A stretch of DNA of 64,000 bases, from the NCBI GenBank assembly GCA_030144725.1, contig JASKMD010000026.1:11152616-11216615 (forward strand), given 5' to 3'. The position numbers and the translations under genes were made by a program. This document shows positions 32,195 through 51,416 of the stretch, piece after piece (the first letter of the stretch is position 1; the number at the start of each line of letters is the position of its first letter). Under the pieces are notes generated by a model. That model searched no databases. It saw only the letters and a program-made list of their open reading frames with translations, and was not told the origin of the DNA. Origin of the DNA: Haematococcus lacustris. Its lineage: Eukaryota; Chlorophyta; Chlorophyceae; Chlamydomonadales; Haematococcaceae.

Positions 32195-33530
32195 TTGGCT
32201 GTTGAATGCTGCTGCTGCTGCCTCGCGCTCAGGGGCTTTGATGGCCGCTGGAAGGTGTCAGCCATGGACGCGCCCATTTCCCCTGCATGGCCTGGGCGGT
32301 CTCACAGCTACTCCCCCTGCAGCAGCAGCGGTGGCAGCAGCCTAGCCTGCAGGAGCGTTGGCAGCAGCAGCAGCAGCACAGGGGGCAGCAGCAGCAGCAC
32401 AGGGGGGCTGTCTCATCTTGACAGCACCATGCAGCCAGTTGGACACAACCTAGGTGTAGGGGAAGGGGACCAGGCTCAGGTTTTGGTATGCCAGCCTCTG
32501 CCAGCCTCAGGTTTTGGTATGCATGGCAGCCATGCAGCCCATTTCATCAAGGCAGCACCGCATGAGCAGCAAAGCTTGAGCAAGGGACGTGAATTTGTGG
32601 GCAGCACCAGCATCTACACCCACAATGACAGCAAGGACAGCAGCAGCCTCTGTAACAGCCCTCTGGAGAACGAGGGCAGCAAGGAGGAGGAGGAGGTGGA
32701 GGAGGAGAGGGATATGAGCCGAAGCAGTGTAGGGCAGGACTCTTTTGTCAGGTGAGGCAGGTTGGTACGTCATGTGGGAAGCTTATGACCGGGCCAGGGC
32801 AGGGCAGGTCAGGGCCAAGGTCAGGGTCAGGGCAAGGGTCCAAGCTGGGTCAGGGCGGATCAGGGTCAGGGTCAGGGCTAGGCCCGGGGCCAGGGCTAGG
32901 GTCAGGGTCATTACATGTTGTGAGTGCTCCTGGCCTGTATGCCATGCAATGTCATGTGCCCATGCTCTGCTGTTGTGCATCATTGTCAGGGAGGGAGCGG
33001 GGTATGGCGGCCAGTGGTGCTTGGTGGAGCATGTCCTAAACGTGCAGCCAGTCCTGCCTCTGCCACCGTTGGTGGGCTTTGCCACCAACTCCATTTTCAA
33101 GAACCAGGTGAGGTCTGTGTGCTGCAAGTGCATGTGGGAGGGCAAGGAAGGCGACTAGAGTTGCATGGCGCCTGTGAGCCAGCACCCCGGACTGATCTGC
33201 CCTACCCCTCCCCACCCTCATCTTGTTGCCCCCTCCTCAGCCCCTGACTGCCCCTTGCTCAGCCTCTCCAGGCCTACCCGTTCAAATTGTGTCATTTTCA
33301 TGTGTGGAGTGTCAGACATAGAAGTTGACATACACTACCTTTTATAGAGTGTGTTGGCTGCTGAAGTAGATGGCATTCCGCACACTCTGGTTCAGCACCC
33401 ATCTGCAGGTCCTCACGCTTTTCAAAGACTTGGAGCGAGAAGTCCTCAGGCAACTGGCGGCTCAACAGTGACATTGACATCCGCGGATGCTAGCATGAAA
33501 GCGTGGCCATGCCTTGGACTGCATGTGTGA
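32195..33530 (+). CDS. Unknown protein, 3' three exons (5' end lost in gap)
   Basis: Three exons join with consistent phase: an exon ending at 32,751 (phase 2), 32,990-33,107, and 33,348-33,530 with stop TGA. Donors and acceptors are GT/AG at each junction. The first exon is Ser-rich (GSSSSSTGGSSSS), then mixed, with an acidic patch (SKEEEEVEEERD). The middle exon is compact and Pro/Val-rich (WCLVEHVLNVQPVLPLPP, FATNSIFKNQ). No known domain is recognised. The true start is upstream of 32,158, and 32,195 is only the first codon in frame. Confidence 0.5.
32775..32910 (+). repeat. GGTCAGGGTCAGGGC-type short tandem repeat in intron
   Basis: Irregular 6-12 bp units (CAGGGT, CAGGGC, GGCCAGG) fill most of the intron between the first two exons of the unknown gene. 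Confidence 0.85.
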
Positions 33531-34320
33531 CCACACTGTCAAGCCGCTTTTGTCACACTGCTGCACACTGTGATGTCACAGGCACAGTTGACAAATCTAT
33601 CAGCTTCACTTATTGCAGGCCGAGGAGCACCCCTGCAAGGGTTTGTTTTGAGGCAAGCCGTGCTGATGGGCTGCCAGGTGAACATAATGCGGGGTAGAGG
33701 GCTCCATGTAGTGGATCTGGCTGTTCTGCTGCCCTGATTCATGCTGATTGCATGCTTGTTGGTAGAAGAGCACATTTATGCAAAGCATAGCGGGCAGAGG
33801 GTAGAGGGGCAGAGCACCGGGCACTGGTGGGGCGTGACTTAACGAGCTAGCCGACTGAGTCGGCCGACATGAGCTTACGGGTTCGTTAGTTTGTACAGAA
33901 TGAGAGGCATGCATGCTGTCATGCACAGCATGGCAGTGAGTGTCCAGGCATTCGCCGCCTGGCTTGCTGGCACTGGTGTGTGGCCTGTCATCTGACATGT
34001 TCAAAACGTGCATCAGTTGTTGTGCTCAAGTTGGTCAGTGCATGGACTGGAAGTTGAAACAGGACTGAGACCCTGCCCAATGCGCAGATGGTGGGCAGTC
34101 ACTGACAAGGAGCTGGATGCCCAATGTGCATGTTGACTTATCCATTGGCGGCTGGACAATGGGCGGATGAGCTGCCCCTGGCTGCATTTGTAAAGTGTAA
34201 TGGGTTGTGTAATGGTCATCACTTCCGCCCCACTCCGGTTGCTGGCACTCCAGTTGGATGGCGACCTGGTGCACCCCCCAGCACGGCCACTCCGTTCCAA
34301 GAATGTTGCTGAGTCCCTGA
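33531..34320. other. Unassigned intergenic stretch
   Basis: No gene, repeat or motif that I can support. Confidence 0.4.
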
Positions 34321-34321
34321 G

Positions 34322-34692
34322 ATGTCGCCGAAAACGAAACGCAAGCGCCCCGCTTCCCCGCACCCTCCGCAGCCGGTAAGCCACAAAGCTCAACGAAAGC
34401 TCAGGACCCCCCTCCCCTCCCCTTGCCCAGGCCCCATCCCCTCCCCCTGCTCAGGACCAGCCCCCTGCCCAGCCCCCACCTGGCCCAGTCCCACAACCCC
34501 GTGGGGCAGGTGACTGGACCGGGACGGGAGCTATGCGGCTGGACGGACCGTGAGGCTCTGCCCCCCATTGGCAAGGAGTACCAGCAGCGCTACAAGCTTG
34601 TCAATGACCGGCTGCCCAAAGGCAGGCAGAGGTTGCACTGGGCTGCAGAGTACCGGCGGGGGACTGATGGCCGGGCCCGCACTAACGCATAG
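34322..34692 (+). CDS. Small hypothetical protein, two-exon model
   Basis: ATG at 34,322 opens MSPKTKRKRPASPHPPQP, ending at a good donor (CCG/GTAAGCC). An acceptor about 100 bp on (CTGGCCCAG) joins in phase to SHNPVGQVTGPGRELCGWTD and KEYQQRYKLVNDRLPKGRQR, with the stop ending at 34,692. About 86 residues, basic, no recognised family. It could be the tail of a longer gene or a remnant. Confidence 0.3.
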
Positions 34693-34737
34693 GCCCTAGT
34701 AGTTTGCACAGGCTGTTAGCCTTTTCAAGCATTAAGC

Positions 34738-34865
34738 TGATAGTTTTGATGAGGTGCACAGTGGTTTAGGGGGAAAGAGTGCCACCGGTGTGGGGTTTGT
34801 AGTCATCAAGGATGCGACCGAGGATGCTTCAGCTTGAATGGAGTAGCTGAGTGAGACTACCCACA
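34738..34865 (+). repeat. 130-bp dispersed repeat, copy 2
   Basis: Matches 25,410-25,540. It ends about 25 bp before the left edge of the giant inverted repeat. Confidence 0.75.
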
Positions 34866-37196
34866 CTGTGGGCCACAGTCATACATGTTGTTATGTTTGG
34901 GGTGACCTCTTGTACGTTCAGTGGTACAGCTCAGTGCGGCGTTGCCCTTGGCCGACAGCACAGCGAGGAATGTTCGACACGGCTAATATGGCCCGGTCAT
35001 AGAACCTGCACATGGATGTGATGTCCCCTCCCATGTTCCATCCTGGGACGATGGCCGCTGAGACCAGTGCCGTGCATCAAGGCCTTCGATTGAACAGGGG
35101 CGTATTTGCGACAGCGCGAGGAAAGCTCCGCAGCTTGTCTTGGGATACCTATCAGCTCTATTATCAGCTCTATTATCAATAGGGAGCGTCCGGACCCGTG
35201 TAACGTTACATGTTACATTGTTATGTTATGTTACATGTTACATCCCGTATACGTACACGTGCCGGTCATGTTACATAGCCTTCTTAGCTGCTCGGCTCGA
35301 TTACAGTGAGCTTGTACACCCCGCCGCACTGGTCGCAACTGCTCCCGCATCTAGAGATATTTTTGGGGTCGCGGGCCGCGGACTGCAGCTCGGCAAGTTC
35401 TAGCAGCTGCTGATGGCTGCTGCGAATGTTCCCAAGCAACAGTGTCACATTGGCAGCAGATGTTGTACTTCAGCAAGTTCGCAAATGACTGGCTCTTTCG
35501 TTTAGCGACGGCATTGTGGTGTGCCAGTGCGGCTGAGCTTGGCGTCGCTAACATGAGCCAGCTGGCTCAAATGCAAGCTTGACGGTGCACCCAGCATCTC
35601 CAAAAAGCGCAGCCCCGAGCCAAGTTTTGGGCCACTGCCGCGAGAGGACCGGGGTGAAGCAATGCCTGCAGGCATTCAGCGGGCTGTCAGGCGCAGGATC
35701 GCACTCTTTCTCGTAGCGCAGCAACTTCTGACTTCTACTTCTACTTCCAATTCCACTTCTACTTCTACTTCTACTTCTTCTTCTACTTCTGACTTCTACA
35801 CGCAACAACTTCTGGCTTTTGCACAACCTTAATATGCATGTCCCGGTGCCGGGACGTGTGCGATTGGCTTAGCACCGTGCGGCATGCGATGAACGCTTAG
35901 TCTGCTATACGCCCGTGATGCCAGGAACCCCGTAATCGTTAGCATGTAACATCCCGTGTAACAGAGAATTATTCAGGTGGTTTGGGCGGACGGTTGGGCG
36001 CACATGAGTACATAGGTTTGGGTGCAGGGCAGCCAAACCTATTTTCGCGAACATTAAAGCGACGGCAAAGCCCCAGTTCTCGCGCGCTTGTTGTTGCTTG
36101 GGCTGTACTGTAGATGTACAGTTGACTGCCGCACAGTTGAATGCCAACGAGGCCTGCCGAGGCTGGAGATGACAGCCTGGCTGATGGCGTGCGCCGCGAT
36201 GTCATCGCCGCATCCGGCGGTCAACTCTCAGCGTCCACACTGGCGTGCTACGCCACCCAATACAAGAAGATCAGGGCCCTATGCGCCAAGTACCCGGAGG
36301 GTATGTGGGACCTGGAGAACCTCGACGCACTTGCTGCTACAGGCATTCTGAATCAAATGCGGAAGGACTACGAATCATCGCCCGCTGACGGAATGGTAAG
36401 CTCCCAACCCATTCTGCAGCTGCTCATGCACTGCAGCACACCTGCAGCCTGCCGCTCCTCATGCACTGTACCACACCTACAGCCTGCTGCTGCTCATGCA
36501 CTGCACTACACCTGCAGCCTGCTGCTGCTCATGCACTGTACCACACCTACAGCCTGCTGTTGTTGCTCATGCAATCTGCAGTCCTACTCAACATTGAGGC
36601 AGGTGCACGCCGTGCTGGCAATCAACTACAAGAAGCGCATATTGCAACGCCCCCACGTTGGCCACCCATCAAACCTGATCGACGACGCCCTCTACAAGCA
36701 GGCCTACAAGAACCTGCTGTACGTTGTCAATGGTTGTGGAAAGAGGTGAGATGACACACTGAGATTGCAACTGACATCATGACACATGGACAACATGACA
36801 CCAGCGAACTGCCTAGTGTGCTGCATGAAAACCTTGCAGGAAGGAAGGTGTGGAGTCACAAGATCAGTGCCCAGCAGGTGGCATCACCAGGATACAGCTA
36901 GCTGAAGTGTCACTGCATCTTGTGAAGGTGCCTGGCCTCAGCCCAGCGTTTTTAAGGTCAGATAATATCATCCTTATGCTCAGACAAGAAACAAGGGACT
37001 AAAGCAATGCATTCCTGTTGGCATCTGCAGGTCAGCCTTCACATGTATGTGGGCAGGGATATCCCGCTTTGATGACATCTGCCAGCTCTTACTCCAAGAC
37101 CTGAGACCTCCTACCCTGCTGCCTACTGTGGGCCCTCTGCCTTGCTATCAGTATGGGTTCCTCTTCATTGGTGGCAAGACTAACACCCCGGTAAGC

Positions 37197-37385
<189 letters not shown>

Positions 37386-37974
37386 CATACCTGCTTGCCT
37401 GCCTGCCTACATGCATGAATGCAGAACGTAAAGCGCTATCAGTCCTTTACCAGAGCTATGAACTGGGTGGTGTGCCCTGTGAATGCCATTGGCCATTTCC
37501 TCTGGTACAAGTACGTCTTTGCTAACTGGGACATGCCACACCCTGACAAGACAAAGGGAGAGAGAGACCCTTGGTATGCTATGCACTGCAGCACACCCGC
37601 AGCCTGCTGCTGCTACTCATGTGCACTCAGCTGCTGCTGCTAGTGATCATGCACTGCTGCTATTGAACTTCGCAGGCTGACAGAGGCCTTCTTCTGTGTG
37701 AACAAGACGCATCGAGATAAGGCTGCCAGCTGGCAAACAGTGGCAGATCAGTTTAAGAAATTGAAGACGCTGTTTGACATCCTCATTGACAGAGTTCTAC
37801 ACTCCTTCCGCAAGGGTGCCTCCTATGACCTGTACTCCCAAGGGTAAGCCACTAGACATGTGTGCTTACCCAGCTCACTTCAATGTTAGTGTTGGTGCGT
37901 GTCATTGTCACAGGGTTCATCTTGATCTCATTCGGATTGTGGGCAACTGGCTGGCTCCTGACAGCATGACCCAA

Positions 37975-38154
37975 AAGAAAGAAAGACTACTCCGGTTTAA
38001 CACCAGCGTGCATTAAGGGAGGACTCCGGCATGGGGCGCCGACACTATCCCACCAGAGATACTTTTTCGTCGTAGTGGAGTCGAACCCACGACCTCTCAG
38101 TTGTAGGTATCACCCTTAACCAACTGAGCCACTTCACCGCACGACGGGGCGGGA
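37975..38154 (-). mobile_element. tRNA-derived SINE with LINE-like 3' tail
   Basis: 180 bp, minus orientation, absent from copies B and C at the same site. It is flanked by the 16-bp duplication TGACAGCATGACCCAA (37,959-37,974 and 38,155-38,170). The head has pol III box A (GTGGCTCAGTTGG, complement of 38,120-38,132) and box B (GGGTTCGACTCC, complement of 38,077-38,088) with tRNA-like spacing. The 3' half (TCTCTGGTGGGA, TCCTCCCTTAATGCACGC, GTAGTCTTTCTTTC) matches the last 100 bp of the Dualen-type element at 14,186-14,282. It is transcribed by pol III and presumably mobilised by that LINE's machinery. Confidence 0.9.
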
Positions 38155-38597
38155 TGACAGCATGACCCAAGCTTACACAACGGGGCCATCACCAGTGGTC
38201 CTGGTGCAGCATGGGGATTGGCCAGAGATTGACAACAACTACCTGAAAGGCTATTTCCACGAAAGAATGCTCATAAAGGTTTGTCATAGTCAAAGGCAGC
38301 AGCAACTGCAGGCAACAAGTGTCAGTAGCAAGTCAAGAAACGCAGCCCAAACAGTGCAAACAGCCTGGTGTGCACCCTGCAGGTGCCAAGCACTGCAATC
38401 CAAGGCCTGTTCCCCTTCCTGAAGGGGTATGAGGACGCAGCCTGCAAGAAGCGGACTGGCCGTCCCCCCGCAAGGCTTGTGGCCCAGGCCATGACTAGCA
38501 TTGGCGAGGTCGTCTTGCAGGACTTCATACACCAAACTGCTGCTGATCAGCTGGATGGCACGCCCCCAAACCTGACCAGCCCCTTGGCCATGCACAT

Positions 38598-42220
<3,623 letters not shown>

Positions 42221-42399
42221 CAGAGAATTATTCAGGTGGTTTGGGCGGACGGTTGGGCGCACATGAGTACATAGGTTTGGGTGCAGGGCAGCCAAACCTA
42301 TTTTCGCGAACATTAAAGCGACGGCAAAGCCCCAGTTCTCGCGCGCTTGTTGTTGCTTGGGCTGTACTGTAGATGTACAGTTGACTGCCGCACAGTTGA

Positions 42400-47080
<4,681 letters not shown>

Positions 47081-47645
47081 TATGGGGTGGGGCCATCTGT
47101 CCAGGCTGGTTACAATATGTATGCTGCCATCACAAACAAGTTGGAGGGCAGGAAGTGACGGTAACAAGGCTGATGGGTGTTGCATTGGATGTGCATGACC
47201 CACCCACAGACCATTCTATGAGAGTGGCGAGGCATGTTGGCATGATTGTATGATGTGGCTTACACCGCTTAAGCCGTCAACCGTGAGGCTGCTAGGCCGC
47301 CCTCGCCCTCTAGGGGTTCGGGACTTTCTGTAACGCACTTCATAGCAAGGCATGACACAGGCCTGCTGGCATGGCACAGGCCTGCTAGCATGGCACAACA
47401 TTGGTACTTGGCTATTGTGCTTGGCGTTGTGTTGACATTCGTTGAGTCGGTGTTGAGACAGGCTATGTTGCAACATGTTGCAGCAGCTCATGCATGACGT
47501 CATTCTTACACCTTTTACAGTAACCAAAGCATAACGAGACGAGCGGGGCTGTTACTGGGTACATGTTGAAATCATGGCTCAATTATTGCAACACACATGC
47601 TGCCTGCTACAGCCTGCAATGCATCACACCTGCAACCTGCAGCTG
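47081..47645. other. 3' flank of Crypton copy C
   Basis: No further gene. Contains the 52-bp block shared with 25,133-25,184 and a short tandem (GCATGGCACAGGCCTGCTAG-type) near 47,345-47,400. Confidence 0.5.
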
Positions 47646-48115
47646 CTGTTTGGGCGGACGGTTGGGCGCACATGAGACGGACGGTTGGGCAGGTGGTTTG
47701 GGCGGACGGTTGGGCGCACATGAGTACATAGGTTTGGGTGCAGGGCAGCCAAACCTATTTTCGCGAACATTAAAGCGACGGCAAAGCCCCAGTTCTCGCG
47801 CGCTTGTTGTTGCTTGGGCTGTACTGTAGATGTACAGTTGACTGCCGCACAGTTGAATGCCAACGAGGCCTGCCGAGGCTGGAGATGACAGCCTGGCTGA
47901 TGGCGTGCGCCGCGATGTCATCGCCGCATCCGGCGGTCAACTCTCAGCGTCCACACTGGCGTGCTACGCCACCCAATACAAGAAGATCAGGGCCCTGTGC
48001 GCCAAGTACCCGGAGGGTATGTGGGACCTGGAGAACCTCGACGCACTTGCTGCTACAGGCATTCTGAATCAAATGCGGAAGGACTACGAATCATCGCCCG
48101 CTGACGGAATGGTAA
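47646..48115 (+). pseudogene. Crypton-like element, copy D: exon 1 only
   Basis: Promoter-proximal region and exon 1 (47,857-48,111) are nearly identical to the other copies up to the intron 1 donor. The upstream GGTTTGGGCGGACGGTTGGG block is partly duplicated. Downstream exons are replaced by an expanded intron-derived minisatellite. Confidence 0.85.
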
Positions 48116-48312
48116 GCTCCCAACCCATTCTGCAGCTGCTCATGCACTGCAGCACACCTGCAGCCTGCCGCTCCTCATGCACTGTACCACACCTACAGCC
48201 TGCTCCTGCTCATCCACAGCAACACACCTGCAGCCTGCTGCTGCTGCTCATCCATTGCACCACACCTGCAGCCTACTGCTGCTGCTGCTCATCCACTGCA
48301 CCACACCTGCAG

Positions 48313-48352
<40 letters not shown>

Positions 48353-48421
48353 AACCACTTGACCACACCTGCAGCCTGCAGCTGCTGCTGCTGCTGCTCA
48401 TCCATTGGAGCACACCTGCAG

Positions 48422-48455
<34 letters not shown>

Positions 48456-49115
48456 CTCATCCACTTGACCACACCTGCAGCCTGCTGCTGCTGCTGTTGC
48501 TCATCCACTGGAGCACACATGCAGCCTGCTGCTGCTGCTGCTGCTGCTCATCCACTTGACCACACCTGCAGCCTGCTGCTGCTGCTGCTGCTCCTGCTCA
48601 TCCACTGCACCACACCTGCAGCCTGCTGCTGCTCATCCACTGCAGCACACCTGCAGCCTGCTCCTGCTGCTGCTGCTGCTGCTCATCCACAGCAGCACAC
48701 CTGCAGCCTGCAGCCTGCTGCTGCTCATCCACTGCAGCACACCTGCAGCCTGCTCCTGCTGCTGCTGCTCATCCACAGCAGCACACCTGCAGCCTGCAGC
48801 CTGCTGCTGCTCATCCACTGCAGCACACCTGCAGCCTGCTCCTGCTACTGCTCATCCACTGGAGCACACCTGCAGCCTGCTGCTGCTGCTGCTGTTGCTC
48901 ATCCACTGGAGCACACCTGCAGCCTGCTGCTGCTGCTGCTACTGCTCATCCACTGGAGCACACCTGCAGCCTGCTGCTGCTGCTGCTACTGCTCATCCAC
49001 AGGAGCACACCTGCAGCCTGCTGCTGCTGCTGCTACTGCTCATCCACTGGAGCACACCTGCAGCCTGCTGCTGCTGCTCATCTCCTGCACACTCAGCCTG
49101 CTGCAACCTGTTGCT
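48116..49115 (+). repeat. Minisatellite expanded from Crypton intron 1
   Basis: About 20 units of CTCATCCACTGGAGCACACC plus TGCAGCCTGCTG with a variable (CTG)2-12 run. Intron 1 of copies A-C holds only four units (CTCATGCACTGTACCACACC type). The CTG runs vary from unit to unit. Long Leu/Ala/Cys-rich frames here are repeat translations. Confidence 0.95.
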
Positions 49116-49780
49116 GGTGCACTCACGCAGCACATGCTCATGCACTGACGCTGGTGCTTGTGCTCATGCACTGACGCTGACGGTGTCTTCGCCGACCTGT
49201 GTCAGCGGCAAGACGTAGATCCGACATTGACGTTGTTGAGTTTTCACGCACTTCGGGCTTCGCGCACTTCTGGCTTCATTCCCTTCGGGCACTTCTGGCT
49301 ACAAACATATTAACCTGCACTGAAAAGGATCTTCGCATCTTTGCCTGTGCCCCAACCACCTCCCAACCGACCCAGCCCAAACCTCCCGACCAGCTCGGAG
49401 CGCCCTCCAGACCTCACCACGGTCCACCCAGTACCTTGCCCAGCCTTGCCGCAGGCTCCGATACGCGCCGACGCCCAGCGCATGGGCCGGAAATTTCCAG
49501 CCCAAACCTCAGCCATAACATCCCGTGTAACACCCGTATAACCCGCAAATGTAACAGTTACATGTACGTACATGTACGTAATTGAGTTTTACTCAATTGT
49601 AATCGTTAATAGACCTCGTTTTAAGAATCGTTAACTGCAGCGACCTGGTGTATTAACAAAAGTGGTTGCCAACGAACACGTAACAGCCGGCCAACACCAT
49701 CGCAGGGTGACAAGAAGCATCACGTTGCGCGGCTTCGCCGCGCCAATAGAGCTTCGCTTACGTAAAACTCAATTACACTA
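49116..49780. other. Unassigned spacer
   Basis: No supported gene. GTACATGTACGTACATGTACGTAA near 49,557 and the pair AATTGAGTTTTACTCAATT (palindrome, near 49,580) show local inverted symmetry. Confidence 0.45.
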
Positions 49781-49977
49781 GATAATGGAGTCGCCTGGGC
49801 CGTTTTAGGCAGTTTAAAAAGGCTCGGTCTCGGCCCTGGCGCGGGACAGCTCTCGACCTCAGCCAGCGGCCACGTCGCTACGCTCCGTGTCCGCTGGCTT
49901 CGGTCTCGAGCTGCCCCGCGCCAGGGCCTCGACCTCGCCTTTTTAAACCGCCTAAAACGACCCGCGACACCATTATC
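49781..49977. mobile_element. Foldback (MITE-like) element, 197 bp
   Basis: Two arms of about 98 bp are imperfect reverse complements along their whole length, starting GATAATGG and ending CCATTATC, with GTTTTAGGC, TTTAAAAAGGC, GGCCCTGGCGCGGG and CCAGCGG all mirrored. The centre is near 49,878. RNA from it would form a long hairpin. No clear target duplication is seen. Confidence 0.75.
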
Positions 49978-50139
49978 TACTACGTACATGAGACGCTCCC
50001 TAATTATCAAGCTCGCTAGGTTGAACACTTTTGACTAACATGAAGCGACTCGGAGGCCCGCATCCTGCACACGCAAATACAAGCGTAAGAAGGGTCGGGG
50101 TGGCCTTTGCTTGTGAAACTTTGACATGGGTGTGACAAG

Positions 50140-50578
50140 CAGTGATGGGTAATACGTGTATCGATACAGGAAATACAAGAAAATACAAGAAAACGTGTAT
50201 TTTTTGTATCGATACAATACAGCGATACAGAGGCAACATGTCACGCGGGAATTGCGCAGCTAGGAGCAGCGCAGCCAGTCCCGCAGCCTGTCCTTGATGT
50301 CTGGGCAGGACGGCGACGTCGGAAAGTCAGGGCCTTGTTCTTGCATGTAAAACCGGCACATGCGGTCGACTGCTCCGGGAGCAGGCCGATGGCTTTAGCC
50401 CCGCGCGGCATGGCTTTAGCGCTGACTCTAGTCGTGGCAGCAACCAGCAGCTGCTGCGAAGGCACCCACGCAACTTGCCGGCCGGCACTTGTATTTTTTT
50501 ATACGATACGTGTATTCTTGTATTATACAAAAAATACGTCTCGGTATCGATACACGTATCTTGTATTACCCATCACTG
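50140..50578. mobile_element. Non-autonomous hAT element, 439 bp
   Basis: Perfect 16-bp TIRs (CAGTGATGGGTAATAC and complement), with ACGTGTATCGATAC mirrored just inside them. The 8-bp target duplication GTGACAAG is exact at 50,132-50,139 and 50,579-50,586. CAGTG ends and 8-bp duplications are diagnostic for the hAT superfamily. The interior is AT-rich at the ends and has no transposase frame. Confidence 0.9.
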
Positions 50579-50586
50579 GTGACAAG

Positions 50587-51416
50587 CACGAAAATCTTTA
50601 GTATTCACTTAACAAGCATCAACAACATCACCAGGTAAGCATTGACCCAACCCTACACATGTGCATGACATGAGCATATCCCACATGACATGGCACATGA
50701 CTTGACTTCCTGCACCTCCATGTGCAGGTTCAGGGACATGCACCTCCATGTGCAGGGACGTGTCAGCCGCGCTGAACATCCGCCGCTGTGCAGTCGGCCC
50801 AGGCCCTCGTCCCACTGAGCTGTGCTACTGGACTAACCGCCCAGCCATGCCAAAGCCAGGCCAGCCTGGCCAGGAGTGGGTGGAGATACCCCTGTTGCTC
50901 AAGTCAAACAAGCTCTGTTGACAAGCCCCTGTTGCTCAAGTGGCAGCGCAAGCTGCAGCAATAGCCAGCTACAGCTCAAGACAATCACAACATAAATAAA
51001 AATATAAAACCCCTCACAAAGGGGATGTGTGTGGCGCAGGCACAGGCACTGGCACAAGCACACACACCAGAAGGCTGAGCTGAAGTGGGCATTAGGCACA
51101 CTGTCGGTAGCCTTTACAATGATGAGCTCACAGCCTGGTTCGATTCCAACTCATGCTTTATTTTGGTGTAGCATGAGGGCTGTGGGGTTCAGGAGTTGTC
51201 TTGGGATACGGGAGGATTTGACACATATGGCAGCAAGACATGCTTCTGATAGTGGGCTGTTACGGCCTGTGCAATAGTACGCTCTAGGCTATCCAACTCC
51301 CAGCCTGGAGGGTGCGGCAACAGCCTCGGGTGCCTAGCTTGTGCTACGTATGGGCAGCTGAGGCAACAGGCACCCACCATCAGAAGCGATGTACAAATTG
51401 AAGTGAAGCTGCGCCG
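50587..51416. other. Intergenic region with decayed element pieces
   Basis: 50,710-50,835 is a diverged match to the outer end of the Crypton units (42,070-42,200), sharing GTGCAGTCGGCC/GTGCTGTCGGCC and CACTGAGCTGT. 51,066-51,185 matches 63,637-63,757 (GAGCTGAA, TTAGGCAC, GTAGCC, TAGCATGAGGGCT) and contains a box-B-like GGTTCGATTCC in this copy only. Confidence 0.5.

Noticed and set aside
31593..32345. Open frames crossing the N run
   Set aside because: They consist of undetermined residues across a 500-base gap.
38068..38145. A free-standing tRNA gene on the minus strand
   Set aside because: Box A and B are good, but the unit is flanked by a target duplication, carries a LINE-like tail and is absent from the two sister copies. 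It is the head of a SINE.
48177..49218. Leu/Cys/Ala-rich frames of up to 247 codons
   Set aside because: CTG-rich minisatellite derived from Crypton intron 1.
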